From assembly GCF_019649055.1 (NCBI RefSeq), contig NW_026570317.1:186001-250000 (forward strand): 64,000 nt of DNA, in the 5' to 3' direction. The notes under the pieces are model-generated. The model was not told where the DNA came from, ran no database searches, and saw only the letters and a program-made list of their open reading frames with translations. The stretch comes from Paramacrobiotus metropolitanus (lineage: Eukaryota > Tardigrada > Eutardigrada > Parachela > Macrobiotidae). Positions 1 to 13,203 of the stretch are shown here, one piece after another. The first letter of the stretch is position 1. Every line of letters starts with the position of its first letter. Position numbers and translations under genes: made by a program.

Positions 1-289
1 ATTATGTTTGGAAAGCCCGTGTTGTAAAACGTCGGCGAACAGTGTCGATTTTTAGAATCACATGTGTTAGAGCGATCAGACGTAACACATCCATGAAATT
101 TCAACTATCAAGCAGTATCCCAGCGCTCGCAGTTTCTGTATTTGGGTGGCTATTGCCAATAATTTCTACGCTTCCCTGTAATTTATATAAAATCACTTTT
201 CCGTTTTCTTAACTGGTCTACACCCAGGTAGGACGCTACTAAGTAAAGTAAGAAAGATTTCGATCATTTATGCAACCGATCCGTTAACT

Positions 290-325
290 AAAATATAAGA
301 AAAATTGAAGTATAATTGTTAGTTT
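290..325 (+). promoter_or_regulatory. Putative core promoter of gene A
   Basis: A TATA-like AAATATAAGA lies about 112 bp upstream of the gene A start codon. A closely similar block, AATATAAGAG followed by a TGAAGT-like motif, lies about 123 bp upstream of paralogous gene B (13081-13110). A third version lies at 2701-2731, ahead of a deleted copy. The block is conserved while the surrounding non-coding DNA has diverged, which suggests promoter function. No transcription start can be proved from sequence. Confidence 0.4.
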
Positions 326-411
326 TTTGTTATTGATCTCATGAAGGAAAAATTGCTTACGTCAACTTTGCAGCTGCAATAATTTGAAAAATTTAGTGAA
401 AGAAAGAAGAA

Positions 412-3400
412 ATGGATGGAAAAACGAAACAGTCGAATTGCACACCGAAAAATGCTGATTGCACCCGACAGAAACCCGCCCAGCGTGAGGATACTGATAG
501 AGGGAGCGGTTGTTTTCAAAGAAAGCTATTTTCTCGAGGAAAGCGGAAACTGACTGAAGAGCAGAAAAAGGAGATAGAAAGGCTCGTACGCCAAAGAGTC
601 CCTGCACCGCAAATTGCAAAGCAGTTAAACATTAGCCAGGAGGCCGTGTATCAACAGCGGCGAATGATTACCCTTACTGATGAGCAAAGGCGAAAGATCC
701 TCCAGTTGTTCTATCGCGGCTTTTCCAAATCGGATATTATGCGCGAAATGGACGTAGAAGGCGATGCCGTCACGGCTGCGATTCAAAACTTCGGGAAAAG
801 TTTCGCCGCGCGGGATAAAATTAAGACTTCTCTCAGCGCGGAGCAAGAATCAGAAATACTGAAGTGCTTCGATGAAGGCCGCAGTAGGGATTACATCGTG
901 GAGAAGTTTGGGCTGTCTGTCGCATCCCTTCGAATGTGGCTGGAACAGAATGGAAAAGCCTTCAAGGAACGTTCCAGGAAAGATTCCCAGCAGATACGAA
1001 CGGATATTCTGAAGCTTCGTGCTGAAGGATTGTCTTTGCACGCCATTGCGCAACGGGTAAATGCGTCTCCAAGTACGGCAGAAAGGTTGTTAAAAAAATT
1101 GGACGGCACTGTAAGGGTAGCGGAACGGCCGAAACAGCCACCGCCAAGCACGGTTGCAGGGCAGTCAGGAAAGGAGTTATATGGTGTAAAAGGGCAGCAT
1201 TCGGTGCAGACAGCAGAAAACGATGGGAAGGATGGCACTGACGCTGTCCTGGCATGCCCAAACTCGACCTGCTCTATAGCTCGGCAACGAGAGAATCCAC
1301 ACGATGCTGGTTGTGAGCATTTAGCTATGCACGACCACAGCGGAACACCTACAGCAATTACTGAAATATCGACGTGTAACGTCGAGAAAGAATCATTTGC
1401 CGACGTTTCAAAGGACATCTCTGAAGCTACCAGGGACCCGTGGTCGGTGAAAAACCAAACGGGTACGTAAGAACGAATTATTGCGATTTTGTATAAAACC
1501 AGCCGTCCCATGTAGTGCGGTATATCCCCATAGTTCCTAAAAATTCTTTTCGGTAATTGGTAAAACCAGCAGGGTATAAATAATGTTAGATGCATCTGCC
1601 ACAACAACTGCCACTCGCGCTGGCAGCTTAGAGGCAAGTAGTAAAACATGACAGTTGCCAGTGGCATGTTTTATCGCGTGCTACCATACCGGAATTCGTT
1701 TTGGTGGTTCTGGTCTCGTCCAATCATTTCGGCAATCACATTAAGGTCACATGCGGGCGTTTGCATCAACGCAGAAATCGGCCAGTGCTCATGTCGGCCA
1801 GTGCGTTCGCATAACACGTTTGTGCAGCTATTTTTACCTATTAAAATACTTAACGCGTGCAATTATCGAGTGAATGACCTTTAATAGTATCGGACATCGG
1901 ATACCAAAAAGGAAATAATGATTATAACAGAAACACTTCCTCTATGCTATCCCGATCGGGGATCGTACTCATTACACAAATCGCGTTTACCCGTTGTATT
2001 TGGAATTTGGATAGATCATCGCTGCTTAAAAAACTCTTTCGCACGTTTCTAGCCAGTGAAAGTCGCTATACCATTTCCAACGTTTTCCACTAACATTTTA
2101 GTTCCATCTCCCCATTCCCCAAGGTCCGTAAATTTCGAAGGCTGGAGCAACGAAATCGTATCGTGGTTGCAGCCAGGCGTGTTTGGCTAGTTCCCTCTTT
2201 CCGCGAGTTCGGCTGCTGCGCCTACATTCACGGAGGTGCGGTCGAGTTATAGTTACATAATTATATTAGCTTTTCAGCGGTCACCACCCATGTGGTGCGT
2301 TACTAGAAAACCGCTGATTCTGCATCTGGTCAGGTGTTCTCAACTTTTGAATTGGCTCAGAAGGCAAACATAAGCAGAACCTATTGATGGTTCGCTATAG
2401 TTCTTGAGCTGAATTTCGGGAATGAGTGACGAATGACTTTATTATAATAGTAAAAACGGTCACTTGGGAACATTGTGTTGCGTTCAACAAATTAACGCTT
2501 GTGGCGGATTGACTTAGCAAAACGAATGGGCCAAGTGAAATATATGTATATGGTGACATATACACTGTATGCGGTAACATACATACAAATCTGCAGGACA
2601 AACGGCTCTGAGCCGGGAAAAAAGATGAAATGCTCCCAGCCACAAAAAATACTGACGAGAATTTTCACTGTCAAGCATTTATGAAGACGAATGCGCTAAA
2701 AGAAATATAGAAAAATCGAAGTATTACTGTAGAAGGCGGCAGCGACACAGTCCTTGGTTGCCAAAGGCCGACACGCTCCTGGTTGCTGCAAAGTCATGAT
2801 CCAAACGATGCTGCTTGTGAACCTACCGCTATGCAACACCGCAGCGAAAGCGCCGCAGCGAAAACTCATTTATCTGCGCGTAATATCGAAGAAGAATCAA
2901 CTGAAAAAGTTTTCAAGGATCCATCCCAAGCAGCCATGAACCCAGAGCCGGGAATAAACCAGGGCGGACGTGAAATAGCGACATACTTTGATTTACCTAC
3001 TAATTTATATAGTGAAATTCTGAACAAACTTTCTGTGCGGACGTGGACGCTTTCAGTTATCAACAGAAGTACGCAGTATTTTTAAAATAGTCGTTTACGG
3101 TTTAAATAATTCGCGGAAGTTCTAAAGTAGCTCAGGGATTTCCATTCGTTCTTACACAAGCGTACTTAGACGCTGCTTTCCACGTCTTGCTGATTCGTGG
3201 TTGAAAAGCCACGAAAAGAAGCAAAATATTGACTCCAGTTTTCTAGCTTTAATTTTCAGGAACTGGCGTCCCAGATTTCTTAGCGAGCAGTTGCCTCAGG
3301 GAGCCGCAGCCGGGTTTCGTTGATAAGGCTTTTGGCGAAAAGCACCTAGTCGGTATGGTCAAAGAAGCCGACCTGACGATGGAACGTCCTCTCATGTCAC

Positions 3401-6400
3401 CTTCAGAAAGGTTAAGGGTTTATGGTTTACGATCAAACAAGCCGCGTAAACCTTTCTGCCAAACTGCATAAACCTTCCTGCGGGCGGCGTTTTCGATGCA
3501 TCTACCTCTCTGCCGGATTTGTGTCGGCATTCATTGAACAGACAATTAAACCACTATGACCATTCAAGGGTATTGTTCTAAGGACTAGTAAAAACCACTC
3601 TGGTAAGTGAATAAGCTGGGGTCGTTCGAGCAAACCACCTTGAACGTAGGCCCGCTTCTCACGCTTGCGCTATTAAATTCCTTAAGCCGATTAAACAGAC
3701 AGTAAATATCATAAACCTAGAATAAATAAGGCTTCCGTACAACAATTTTTTCCCGGTTTTTGCTTTTACTCAGTTAAGCAGAACATACCCTTTAAAAAGT
3801 GATTGAGGTTCAAAAGATTGATTGAACCGTTACAGAAAATTTCCAGTGACGAAACACGTACGCCACAACACTCGATCCATTGCGCTACACGAAAATAACT
3901 GAAATCAACGACGTATATCCGATAGGCAGATGCTGCAGCTTCCCATGTTACACTGATGACTTGTACACTGGCTCGCGTGGGATGGCTTAAGTACTTATTT
4001 CCTAGCTGGCTTTTTACAACCCAAAGCTTGAGCACGGCTCAACCGACTTTGAAAATTTCAAGTACTGTAAAGATTATGTTCTGCTTAATCAGGTAAAAAC
4101 AAACCCCGGGGGCAAATCAGTTATTGGAAATCTAACTCGTAGTCTGAGCTTATGGAAATTATTCGTTGCTTAATCGGCATATGGAATTTAATTAACAAGC
4201 CCGCTTCGCTCGCTTGTGTTTTATACATGTATTCGCTTGAACGACTATCACTTATTCACTAACCGTGGGGATTCACTCAAACGACCGAACGGGTAGTCCT
4301 CGATCCTCATTATGTACTTCAAAAGTTCTATCTACTGTTAGCTTGCACGCTTATGCACAACAGCTTTGAATGTTCACAGTGGTGTCATTGTTTGCTAAAT
4401 GAATGCCTGGCAGAAAGGTTTACCGATTCGGCAGAAAAATTTACGCAGGCCGGGTTCAATTGTTTACGCGGCTTCTCTGATCGCAAACCATAAACCCGCA
4501 ACCCTTTCTGTCGGCTACAGCCGCAGTAGACCCATATCCGGGACAGGGCGTCAGAGGAGTGCTACTCCAGAAGCCCCCAGTTTTTCTACGTCCCTGTCAG
4601 CCAATGGCGCTAAACGTCTGCGCAATCCAGCATCGACGCGCAAACGTGCAGTGACGGTGACAAATCACGAAGACTACCATTCGCCGAGTACCGCGTCCCT
4701 CTCGCGGATGCTGAAAAAGATTCAGAAAGGCGGGGTCGTCCAGACACCGGACTCTGATGCTGACGACAGTAACGATGGAATACAAGGTTGTCGCAGATCA
4801 GCTCGCTTGAAGGCCATAAAACGTGATGGTCCAAGCGCAAAACGAAAGCATTCCGATTGTGAGCATACTTCCACGCGCGACCACGACGAAAGAACAACTG
4901 CCTGTAGCACAGATGAACCGATGAATGAATTGGTTTCGAAGGACATCTGCAAAGCTTCAAACGTTTTCAACAGCTCCACGTTGAAGCCTGTCAGCACCTC
5001 CCAATTTAAGCGCCTTCCGGCACTGAAACGTCCACGCGCAGCCACGTTATTAAATGACAAAACGTTCGTTGACAAATTAAGCCATCACCCGGTACTGACT
5101 TTACCTTTATCAGTGTGTCGCGGCGAAACCGCCCAGGAATCAGGATCTCGTGAGATTTTTAAATTGGACAATAGAGCTAACTTGAACGGTATGCATTTCC
5201 TTTACCTTTTCTTTAATATACGTAGCCGCCAAGGTGCAAGTAACAAAGATTTCCTAGAAATCGCTAAAGGATACGAGTACAGTTGCTAGCATTGGCATGA
5301 ATGAGTACATTTTTGCGGGTCTGACCTGATTATTATATAATCTAGCTATCGAAAAGAAGGGTTCAGTGCAGCATGGACCTTTTGCCTTTGCGCGCAACCA
5401 CCGCATTACAAGTGCCGCGGATGCTCAGCCGCCTCTGTTGCCGGAAAATAAATCCCTTGGGACCACAACAACATCCCATCCAGACGGAACACATAGTAGA
5501 TCGCCGACTATCCCGATTACTGTTACACCCTTCGCCTTGCCAAACCTGATTGAAGAGGGCCGGGATATCGACCGGAACAGCCACTTGTACCGCAAAATGC
5601 ATTCCGTCGTTTTGAAGCTGCACGAACAGGGATGTTCGTATGGGGCAATAATGCAACACATTGACACTTGCTTACTGTCTTACACCAAGGTTTTGCTCAA
5701 CGCCTGTCTAGATGCCGCAGGACGGGATAGCTGCCACAAAGAGGAACCTTCGATGGCAAAGCAGCATAGTGTAAGTGATGGTCTCAACTGTGATTTTACG
5801 CCTGTGATTCTACCTTTATTCTGCACGAGTGTTAGCCAGGAGCAAAATTAGAGAAACGAATAAACTTCGGTTGGGTATGCACTGTAGCATACAACAACCC
5901 TACAAACACAAAGGGAATAAACGCTGTTTTCGGCAAGTCATCCTAGAATTATGGCCGAGAACAAAATGTTCAGAATACATTTTTTTAAAAATCTTACTCC
6001 AAAAATACATTTTAACTGTGGAACTGCAATGAGAAACAAATCGGTCGATTAAACCGGAAGATAGGGCGTAAACATTTTCAAAACATCTGAAGAAACGCGT
6101 CCTGTTCTTGCAGGCTTCCGACGGGGTGCCATCTTGCATGCTGACGGAGGAGTACCATGTGGAGCGTGCCCAGCAGCATCTTCGAGCAGCCCAGCTCATC
6201 CGCGAACACCATCGCCAAGCCGTCACTTGCATCGATCCTTCTTCACCCTTGTCCACAAAGCTGCAGGCCAACATCAACGACGACGACAATGACGTGGTTT
6301 GGAAACGTAAGCCAAATCCCCCATCGAAAAACGCCCGACAGCTGCGTGTTCCGGGGGAACTATCACCGCATCCGTTCGTGCCGGTAGATCAGCAGCCGAA

Positions 6401-6710
6401 AGTGCCACCTGTGCTGCCACCAGCATCTCCATCCAAACCGCCGTTGCGGTATGTTAAATCAGATGCCGTACCGGCCGTCTACATTTCGCCCGCTCTGGAC
6501 GATCCACTGCCAACGTTTCCACTACCGTCCCCGGCGTTCTTAACTGAACCACGGCAGACTGATAACCTCGAACCTGCATCGGATTCAGCCCTACTGGACG
6601 AGCTCCTGACTCAATTGCCGCATGTTGACACAGACATTTCTCCAGACGGTTTTAACGAAGAATTGTTGCTGTTATCTGAAGATGACCTGCAGGCGATGGT
6701 TACGCAGTAG
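412..6710 (+). CDS. Gene A: multi-HTH protein with acidic tail, interrupted by a transposon
   Basis: Five exons are inferred by comparison with gene B: 412-1462, 3260-5188 (split by a 1.1 kb insertion), 5346-5770, 6114-6306 and 6388-6710. Exon 1 encodes about 350 residues with four successive helix-turn-helix-like modules of about 45 residues; one includes QIAKQLNISQEAVYQQRRM, another the LFYRGFSKSDIMREMDV pattern. Exon 2 encodes a Ser/Lys/Arg-rich region with RRSARLKA. Exon 3 has another HTH-like stretch near HSVVLKLHEQG. The last exon ends in an acidic Leu-rich tail (LLDELL, EELLLLSEDDL). Boundaries have GT..AG sites and consistent phases (1,1,0,1), and exons 1 and 5 match gene B in length (1051 and 323 nt). 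The likely role is a nuclear DNA-binding regulator; this is inference from architecture. No named family was recognised. The transposon introduces an in-frame stop soon after its left end unless it is spliced out, so the gene may be inactive. Confidence 0.6.
1463..2702. other. Gene A intron 1, first part; no further feature seen
   Basis: This is intron sequence between exon 1 and the deleted paralog remnant. Reading both strands showed no supported exon. The open frames present are short, without homology to the neighbouring families. Confidence 0.35.
2703..2975 (+). pseudogene. Internally deleted remnant of a gene A/B paralog
   Basis: Positions 2703-2731 resemble the promoter block upstream of genes A and B. 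This is fused directly to sequence matching the 3' end of exon 1: the GGCGGCAGCGACACAGTC block at 2736-2753 also occurs in gene B near 14020. The reading frame to about 2975 resembles the exon 1 tail, with an acidic EEES/VFKD pattern and then the MEP..NQ region. Everything encoding the HTH modules is missing. It lies in intron 1 of gene A and is best read as the product of an internal deletion in a former tandem copy. Confidence 0.5.
3404..4510. mobile_element. Terminal-inverted-repeat transposon in gene A exon 2
   Basis: The left end (3404-3480, starting CAGAAAGGTTAAGGGTTTAT) is the imperfect reverse complement of the right end (about 4400-4510, ending AAACCCGCAACCCTTTCTG). Inside both ends the motif GGCAGAAAGGTTTA recurs, so the termini themselves contain subrepeats, as in foldback elements. 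No transposase frame is present, so it is non-autonomous. It separates exon 2 coding that is contiguous in gene B. I see no clear target-site duplication. Confidence 0.6.
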
Positions 6711-9201
6711 TTGCGTGCTCGATGTTCTGATAACCCTAGGATCCCATTATCGATATTGGTCCTGTGTGCGCATGTCGGGCTGATTGTATTGATGCATACA
6801 ACACAAAATTATGATATTACTATTTACTATTGATATTACTATTGATATTTTATGATATTACTTGCTTATTGGTTGCCTGTACCACTTCCAAAATTTTACA
6901 ACTGCAGCACTGGAAAGCACTGTGTGTTGCACAATTGTACACTTTTCACTTTAGATGCTTGCATATTTCGTAGCAAAAACTTGCTGTTTTTGCTATGTAT
7001 ATTAAGCATGAAGGATCAAGTATTTTGCACTCTTACCAGAGTTTGAACAGATTCTGTACAGAATTTCCGTCCCATTATTTCCGTCGTTCCAGTAGTTATA
7101 CTATGCCAGTTCTCACGGATGCCGAATTTTGCCCGCCGATAGAACTGTGCTAATTACCAACGCGCTGGAGAAGAGGCCAGGGTTTACAAGGAAATTGAGC
7201 TTGGCTTGCCAGCTGATGAAATACAAAGAATATCCTAATAAGGGATTGCCTAAAAATGACTACAAGAACCATTGGATGCTTGGAACATACCCTGCACGAA
7301 TGGGCTGCAATCTCTTGTCGTTTATTACAGACTGTACAGCTGAAAGAAAAATCGCACAGAATGTGCCAGTAGATCAAACGATAGATCTCGACGAGTACTG
7401 GAGCAAGAATGCAGTGTCATGGTCATCAAGGTGATGAGTGGTCAAGGAAAATTAGAAAAGGAAGAAACCCTCATATAAACAGTACATAAGGGCAAATTCG
7501 ATAATCTGCAACATTTGGTCACTTGCGCTCTACGTTCTGTACATTTGGTCAGCGGCTTTATTGAGGATCACAGTTCCAATGACGTGTACAGTGGAAATAA
7601 TACTACTGTATTATTTGCCGGTTGCGCATCTGAATGGGATACGTTTTTTGAACTGCCTAAATAGGCTAGACATCAGTTCTTGCAGTGAATGGATGACTTC
7701 TTCTCGCGCGCTTTTAATACTTCTTGGTCGCATTTATTTAACGCATTAAAGTCCGATGCAAACTTCCGATACTGTTTCCCGCGGCAGTGACGGCACATGT
7801 ACGAATCCATAGCTTTTTTCGCAATTAACCGGCCACCACCGTTCGTGGGTCAACTGCATACGGATTTATTCAACAAGAATGAGCAGATTTTCAAGGCTGA
7901 AATACTCCATTTCAGCCTCTGTGCATGGACCAGCTTGGTTGCCCGGTGCGTGAGTTTTCGCCATTCGGCGGCAGCAGCAGTACCTTTAATAATATTTTTA
8001 AAACTGTTAAAGCGACCTTTATAGCGTGCATCGACGGCTTATATTTCGATATTTGAAAGTGGCGATGGTTAGAAACTTTGAACGCCATAATAAAAGTGCA
8101 GGTTGGAATGGATTGCGAGTAGTCAGTGGCGTCGGAAGTGAATTAAGAAGTTGAGCATTTGTATTTTGGAAATTGCAAAAAAGGTAACGGAGTTTGTTTA
8201 ACCAACTTATGCATAGGAATAGAAAATGAGCTTGTTTCTTTTGCTTCTGAAGCTGTTTCGCTAATAGCTTTCTTACTGTAGAGACAGTTTCGAAAAGGTT
8301 TGCCCTGCCCTTTGTCTTTTTGAAAAGGGACTAGGGAGGTTTTCAGGAGAAAAATACCTAACGGTTGAAAAAGGCAATTTGGACAGGGTCACCCAGCGTC
8401 GCATGGAAGGCTTTGCCGGACACAAACGTTATAATTCTGATAGCTTGCCATTTTTATTGCATTTGGAAAGCAAACTAAGGCTGCTCTTTTGAGATTTGAG
8501 AGCCGCCGCAAACCAGAAACTAATAGGCGTGATTTTAGCAGGCCACTGGGCTGACAATGGGGCATAACGCAGTCAAGAAGCCTGCCTGCTGATCTGCCTG
8601 CTATAGGGCAATTCTCTACCTGCTTGTATTTACTGTGACCGCAGCTTGTCAGTTGATGTGTTACTGGTAAATCATTTTTCTGTATTATCGCTGTTAAGTA
8701 CGTTGCATTTCCTTTACAATGAACCACAATGGGTATTTACGACGCAGGATAAATATCAAAATCCGAAGAATTACATAATTAATAGTTAGGCTCAAAATTC
8801 AGTCATGAAGATTTCAGCGAAGGAAATCTGTGACACACGCTTAAAAAAATCGTACTTTGAACCTTAACAAACATCAAGTAACTGAACGGCAATGATGCAT
8901 TACATATCTCCTTCGAGCGAACAGTTTTGGGAGCGCAAAAACGTGCGGTGCGACATTCTGCTCTACGGTGTGCTTTCATTCTAGTCTGTAACTTTACTTT
9001 GCAGTTTGCACCTTACTGCTGCCTATTATATATTGTCTACTGAATTCAGTGCCTCGAATTAATTAATAAAGCTATTATAATTAACAATTAAATTAAAACA
9101 GTTAATTAACGCTTCCAGTTGCAAGTTAATGAACGCCAGCCGGTCAGAGAATTGATCAATGCTCTTTACCCCATTTATTTGCCAAATTCTTAAGGAAACC
9201 G
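6711..9201. other. Intergenic; no supported gene
   Basis: AT-rich DNA downstream of gene A. The longest open frame (7129-7434, plus) resembles no family known to me and lacks splice or paralog support. Around 6805-6860 a short TATTACTATTGATATT-type repeat occurs. Nothing else was seen. Confidence 0.4.
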
Positions 9202-10146
9202 TTATAGTCACCCCCTAAAACCCCCGTTTATTATACGCACCCCTTTTCGCACCCTGTTTATTATAGGCACCCATTTTTGAATAATATCGTATATAATATG
9301 ATAGGACCCAAGACGTTCAAGCTCTGGAGCCTTAAAAAAATAAATAAAAAATAAGTAAGTAAATAAAAAGTTTACGAATACATGTTCACTCATAGCCGAC
9401 GGGAATCAGTGCCAGCTCGCATCAGGCATGCAGCTCGGGGCACGCACTCGAAATTCTCGTGAAAATCCTGAATGTTGCGATTCTGAATTCTGCGAGCTTT
9501 TGTGAGTGTGGTAACGAACGGAATGGTGACGGACGAACGGCTTTTATGAATGTGGGGAACAACGGAACACTGACGTGCTCCGGTGCCGCCACATGTCCAA
9601 CTGCAGCTCTCCTTCCTCTACGGTGGCGAACATAAGCCGGTCACAGTAGCATTCCAATTGTAGAGCTTCGATTGCCGGGGTCCAACCAGTGCGGCCCGAT
9701 GGTTTTTTTTCTTACATTGCTGAAACGATCTCTGTAGAATCACCCGCGAACACCGTATTTACAAAAGCTGCGGCCCAAAACTTTTACCAGTTGAGAAAAT
9801 ATAACCGCTTGGAAGGAAGCTAATAAATGGGCTGAATAACGCGAAAGATGACCTTCTGATGACACTTCACAGCAGAAGGGGCGATACTAATTCGCTCTAG
9901 GCTGGCATATTTGCCTGTTCGTCCTATTATCGGCTGAAAAGCCTGATATACTCAACTCGATGCCAGAGAAAAATTAATGTAAAAATCACTGGAAAAAAAT
10001 TAGATAATTGTCTAAATAAAGCTGCACTATTACCTAAGAACGCTGAATCTACTATATATCATATTAAGATAAAAAGGGTGCCTATAATAAACGGGGTGCG
10101 AAAAGGGGTGCCTATAATATACGGGGGTTTTAGGGGGTGCCTATAA
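9202..10146. mobile_element. MITE-like element with about 80-bp inverted termini
   Basis: The left terminus, beginning TTATAGTCACCCCCTAAAAC, is the near-perfect reverse complement of the right terminus, which ends GGGGGTTTTAGGGGGTGCCT plus ATAA. Both termini contain three spaced copies of a TATTATAGGCACCCC-type unit. The roughly 780-bp interior has no transposase-like frame. A target-site duplication is not obvious. AT-rich TAATTAATTAA tracts flank it on both sides (about 9055-9115 and 10165-10220). Confidence 0.7.
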
Positions 10147-13080
10147 GGGTACCCAATTTTTAATTCTAATGAACCCGTAATTAATTAATTAGTTTTAATT
10201 AGACATGTATTAATTAGTTTTAATTCAAGCACCTTGCTGGCTGAAATATGACAGACATGTTGGCGAGCTTGACCTGCCTAAAGCGACTTGGCGTCCTTCC
10301 GGTTTCCGATTTACACAATAAAATCAAATCATAATTTCCTGGCGACTACTTGCTACTTCCTGTAGTGCCTTGACCCATAAAATTATTGTCCCATGTAACC
10401 GTCCAAATCTTCCGGACGGTAACACATACTGTGACATACAGTCATATACAAACGTGTTGTATATGGAAGTACTTACCTGGTTTGAAGTCAGTAAAATCGA
10501 CTTCTTGATACCGTGGTTTAAGGTTATGTGAAGTTTTCAATCATCCGCAAGGCACTGAGTGTAAGTGCTTTACGATCGCAATTTGCTTAGCGTACAGCAC
10601 AATATACTCGCAAATCACATGGTGAGTGCGGAAATTAATTTTTTGGGATGCATTCGTTTTGCGTTCCATTTTTTCTATCGTTCCCGTAATACTTTATTAT
10701 CAACTTGTACAAGCCAATGCCATTTACGTTTTACTTTAAAACCCAACAATTAGTACAATAATTCCAGTAATTATACGGTGCTAGTTTGCCCGTTACTATT
10801 GTGGGCCTGTGGCAGAGTTTTGTCCGTTAGTACTGCGGTATCACAAGATGCCATCCAAATCATTATGTACCGATCTCCTGGTTTATGCTGTGTTCGGACT
10901 CCGAAATGCTGCCATGAACTTCCCTTCTTCAGCCTGTAATCTATACAGTATATTTATAAAATTTATTACAGTTTTTCTTATACCCGTTCCATTTGGAGAA
11001 ATTATTGCTGCACCAAGGTTTCCATCAGTCAAGAAAAGTCGGTCTCACAATAACACAAGTAAGCTTACCAATTTTTTCGAGCTGGTGCACGCGAGCTGCG
11101 CCCATGGATCTAAACACGCCGTTACACGCGCATACGACCGTAGCGATTGGCTGCTTTCCGGTTTTAGCAGGTCACTGCGCCGACAATGACGTATGCATAT
11201 CGAAGACGAAAATCCTCCCTGCTTATCAGGCTAATTTTTTGGTTGTCTGGTCTGCCTAGTGTTTGGACTAATCGGTCATGCGCAAGATAACGGATGCAGA
11301 TTACGCGCTGACCGGGTCAGAAGGGAAGAATACATGCATATCCATCCATAGGGAAGAATGCATATCCATCCATAGGGTCATGTTGTTTTTGACTATTTTA
11401 GCCACTTGCGCAACTTGCTTTTATATAAACGGGGCCGACCATTATATCGCAAATGGTAACATGGTTTCACATGAAACGCGATGAAACGTGCGTCTGCCAT
11501 ACCATTTTTCGATGCATCGAAAGCCAGATCAAAATTTTGTGAGGCTTCCATCGACTGAATTCAGAAAGACTTGCTTCTCTAAACCATTGTGGTACTTTGC
11601 CGGCTGCAAGGTGAATACCGGTAACTATGCCATAGTACAATGATTCCCTGTTAACGCCGGAATTTTCATGGATTAAAAACGGATTGCCACGAAGGATAAA
11701 CCAAAAGTAAGTCTGCCATATCGCATCCGTGCCATCGGTATGGAATAGTTAAGAAATCTAGGAATTTCCTGAAAACCTTAAGAACACCTAAGAAACCCGA
11801 GGATAGTTAAAATTACCCCAGATTAAATAATTAACAGAAAATTTCAGAAAAATAGAAAAAACTTTGGAATAGTACGAAAAAGAGGTCTACCGGTTTTCTG
11901 GCTTTTTTTATCCATCCATTTTCGGTCCATTTCGCACTTAGGCTACAGTATAAGGTACATTCTGGATAACAAGAGCAGAATACATTGGTGGTGGGATCGA
12001 GGAATAAAAAAAAAGGAAACTTGTATAAAAAATTATGTGATCTTTGGATAATAATTAGGGCCTTGGACTACACTTTATTGGTCGTCCCTTGCGACAGGGC
12101 TCTTGCATGTACCGGGTGGCAGAACTGTTTTATCATGGTGCACTGGATCCGTCCAACACTTAATTGACGTTATCTGAGTTTCATTCGATAGAGCATTGCT
12201 ATAACATAAAAAGTTAACGGAAGTCACAGTTACCATAAGACTGAAATTTTTTTTGAATTGTTTTGTAAAACTGGCTGGGTTTGGACGATGTCCTGGAACC
12301 GAAAATCTAAAATTTCCCATTCCTAAATTAAAAATTATTGCTATTCAGCTAAAGACATTAATGGGGCTTATTTTACTGTTTCTGGTAGAGGGGTTGTTTC
12401 TCGTTTTTTTTTACTCTAAGGAACTGCAGAATTCTAGCAACCGTGCTTGCCCATGGCGCGGACTAGCAGAGACTCTTCACGAGTAATTCTCGTGAAACGA
12501 GCAAAGAAAGTTTTTCAGAGCGAATTTCCAACTAGCGCTCTAACATCTTACCTGGCTTAATATCGTTTCTGAAAGGGCAATGTGTTAGCTACATTTTAAA
12601 TATAGACCTGCATTTTTTGGTGCAACATGTCATGTAGCCAAAAATTTTAACCGAAAGTACTAGAAAATACGAAATAAAAAATCGAATTTTTTTGTAAAAG
12701 TCACAATGTGTCATGACTGCATAACTCGTTCAGCGTATGCAGCATGTCCGCAACTTTTTTTCTATTGAATGAAAACGTGTTTTGCTAAACGAAACAGTTG
12801 AAAATGTTCAAGAAGTCCGTAAGGGAAAGAAATGGCACAAGATTTTATATTTTGTGAGCTGGGACACGAAATCTTTTCAGACGGTTTCATTTGGCATCAT
12901 TGCAAACGAAGACGGCTTAATTTTTTCGAAAACATTTTTTCAAGTTTTCTAGCAAATAAAATTTTCTGTCTAACAAGCCTAAACAGTTTACGGTGCGACA
13001 AAGGGTCTACGAAAAGCAAACGAAAACAGGAGACGGCCATTTTGTTCAGCCACCCGGTATGTAACGATTCCGACTTTCGA
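10147..13080. other. Intergenic; no supported gene
   Basis: No exon with paralog, domain or splice support was found on either strand. A stretch around 11760-11830 has a CCTAAGAAACC-type purine-rich pattern, like the interior of the foldback element at 32.7-33.1 kb, and could be an old fragment. Confidence 0.35.
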
Positions 13081-13110
13081 AATATAAGAGAACTGAAGTG
13101 TTATTGTTGA
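13081..13110 (+). promoter_or_regulatory. Putative core promoter of gene B
   Basis: A TATA-like AATATAAGAG lies 123 bp upstream of the gene B start codon. It matches the block upstream of gene A (290-325). A second shared motif, GGTCAACTTTGCA in gene B and GTCAACTTTGCA in gene A, lies between it and the start codon in both genes. Confidence 0.4.
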
Positions 13111-13203
13111 AACTTTCCCATATTTCCATAAAATGCAGCGAAAGTTTTATTGGTCAACTTTGCAACAGTACTGATCCGAAGAACTGACTGAAACAGCGAC
13201 AAA

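Noticed and set aside
891-1667. Long minus-strand open frame of 258 codons
   Set aside because: It is antisense to exon 1 of gene A, whose plus-strand frame is conserved in gene B.
7129-7434. Plus-strand frame of about 100 codons
   Set aside because: No paralog, domain or splice evidence, and the neighbourhood looks non-coding.
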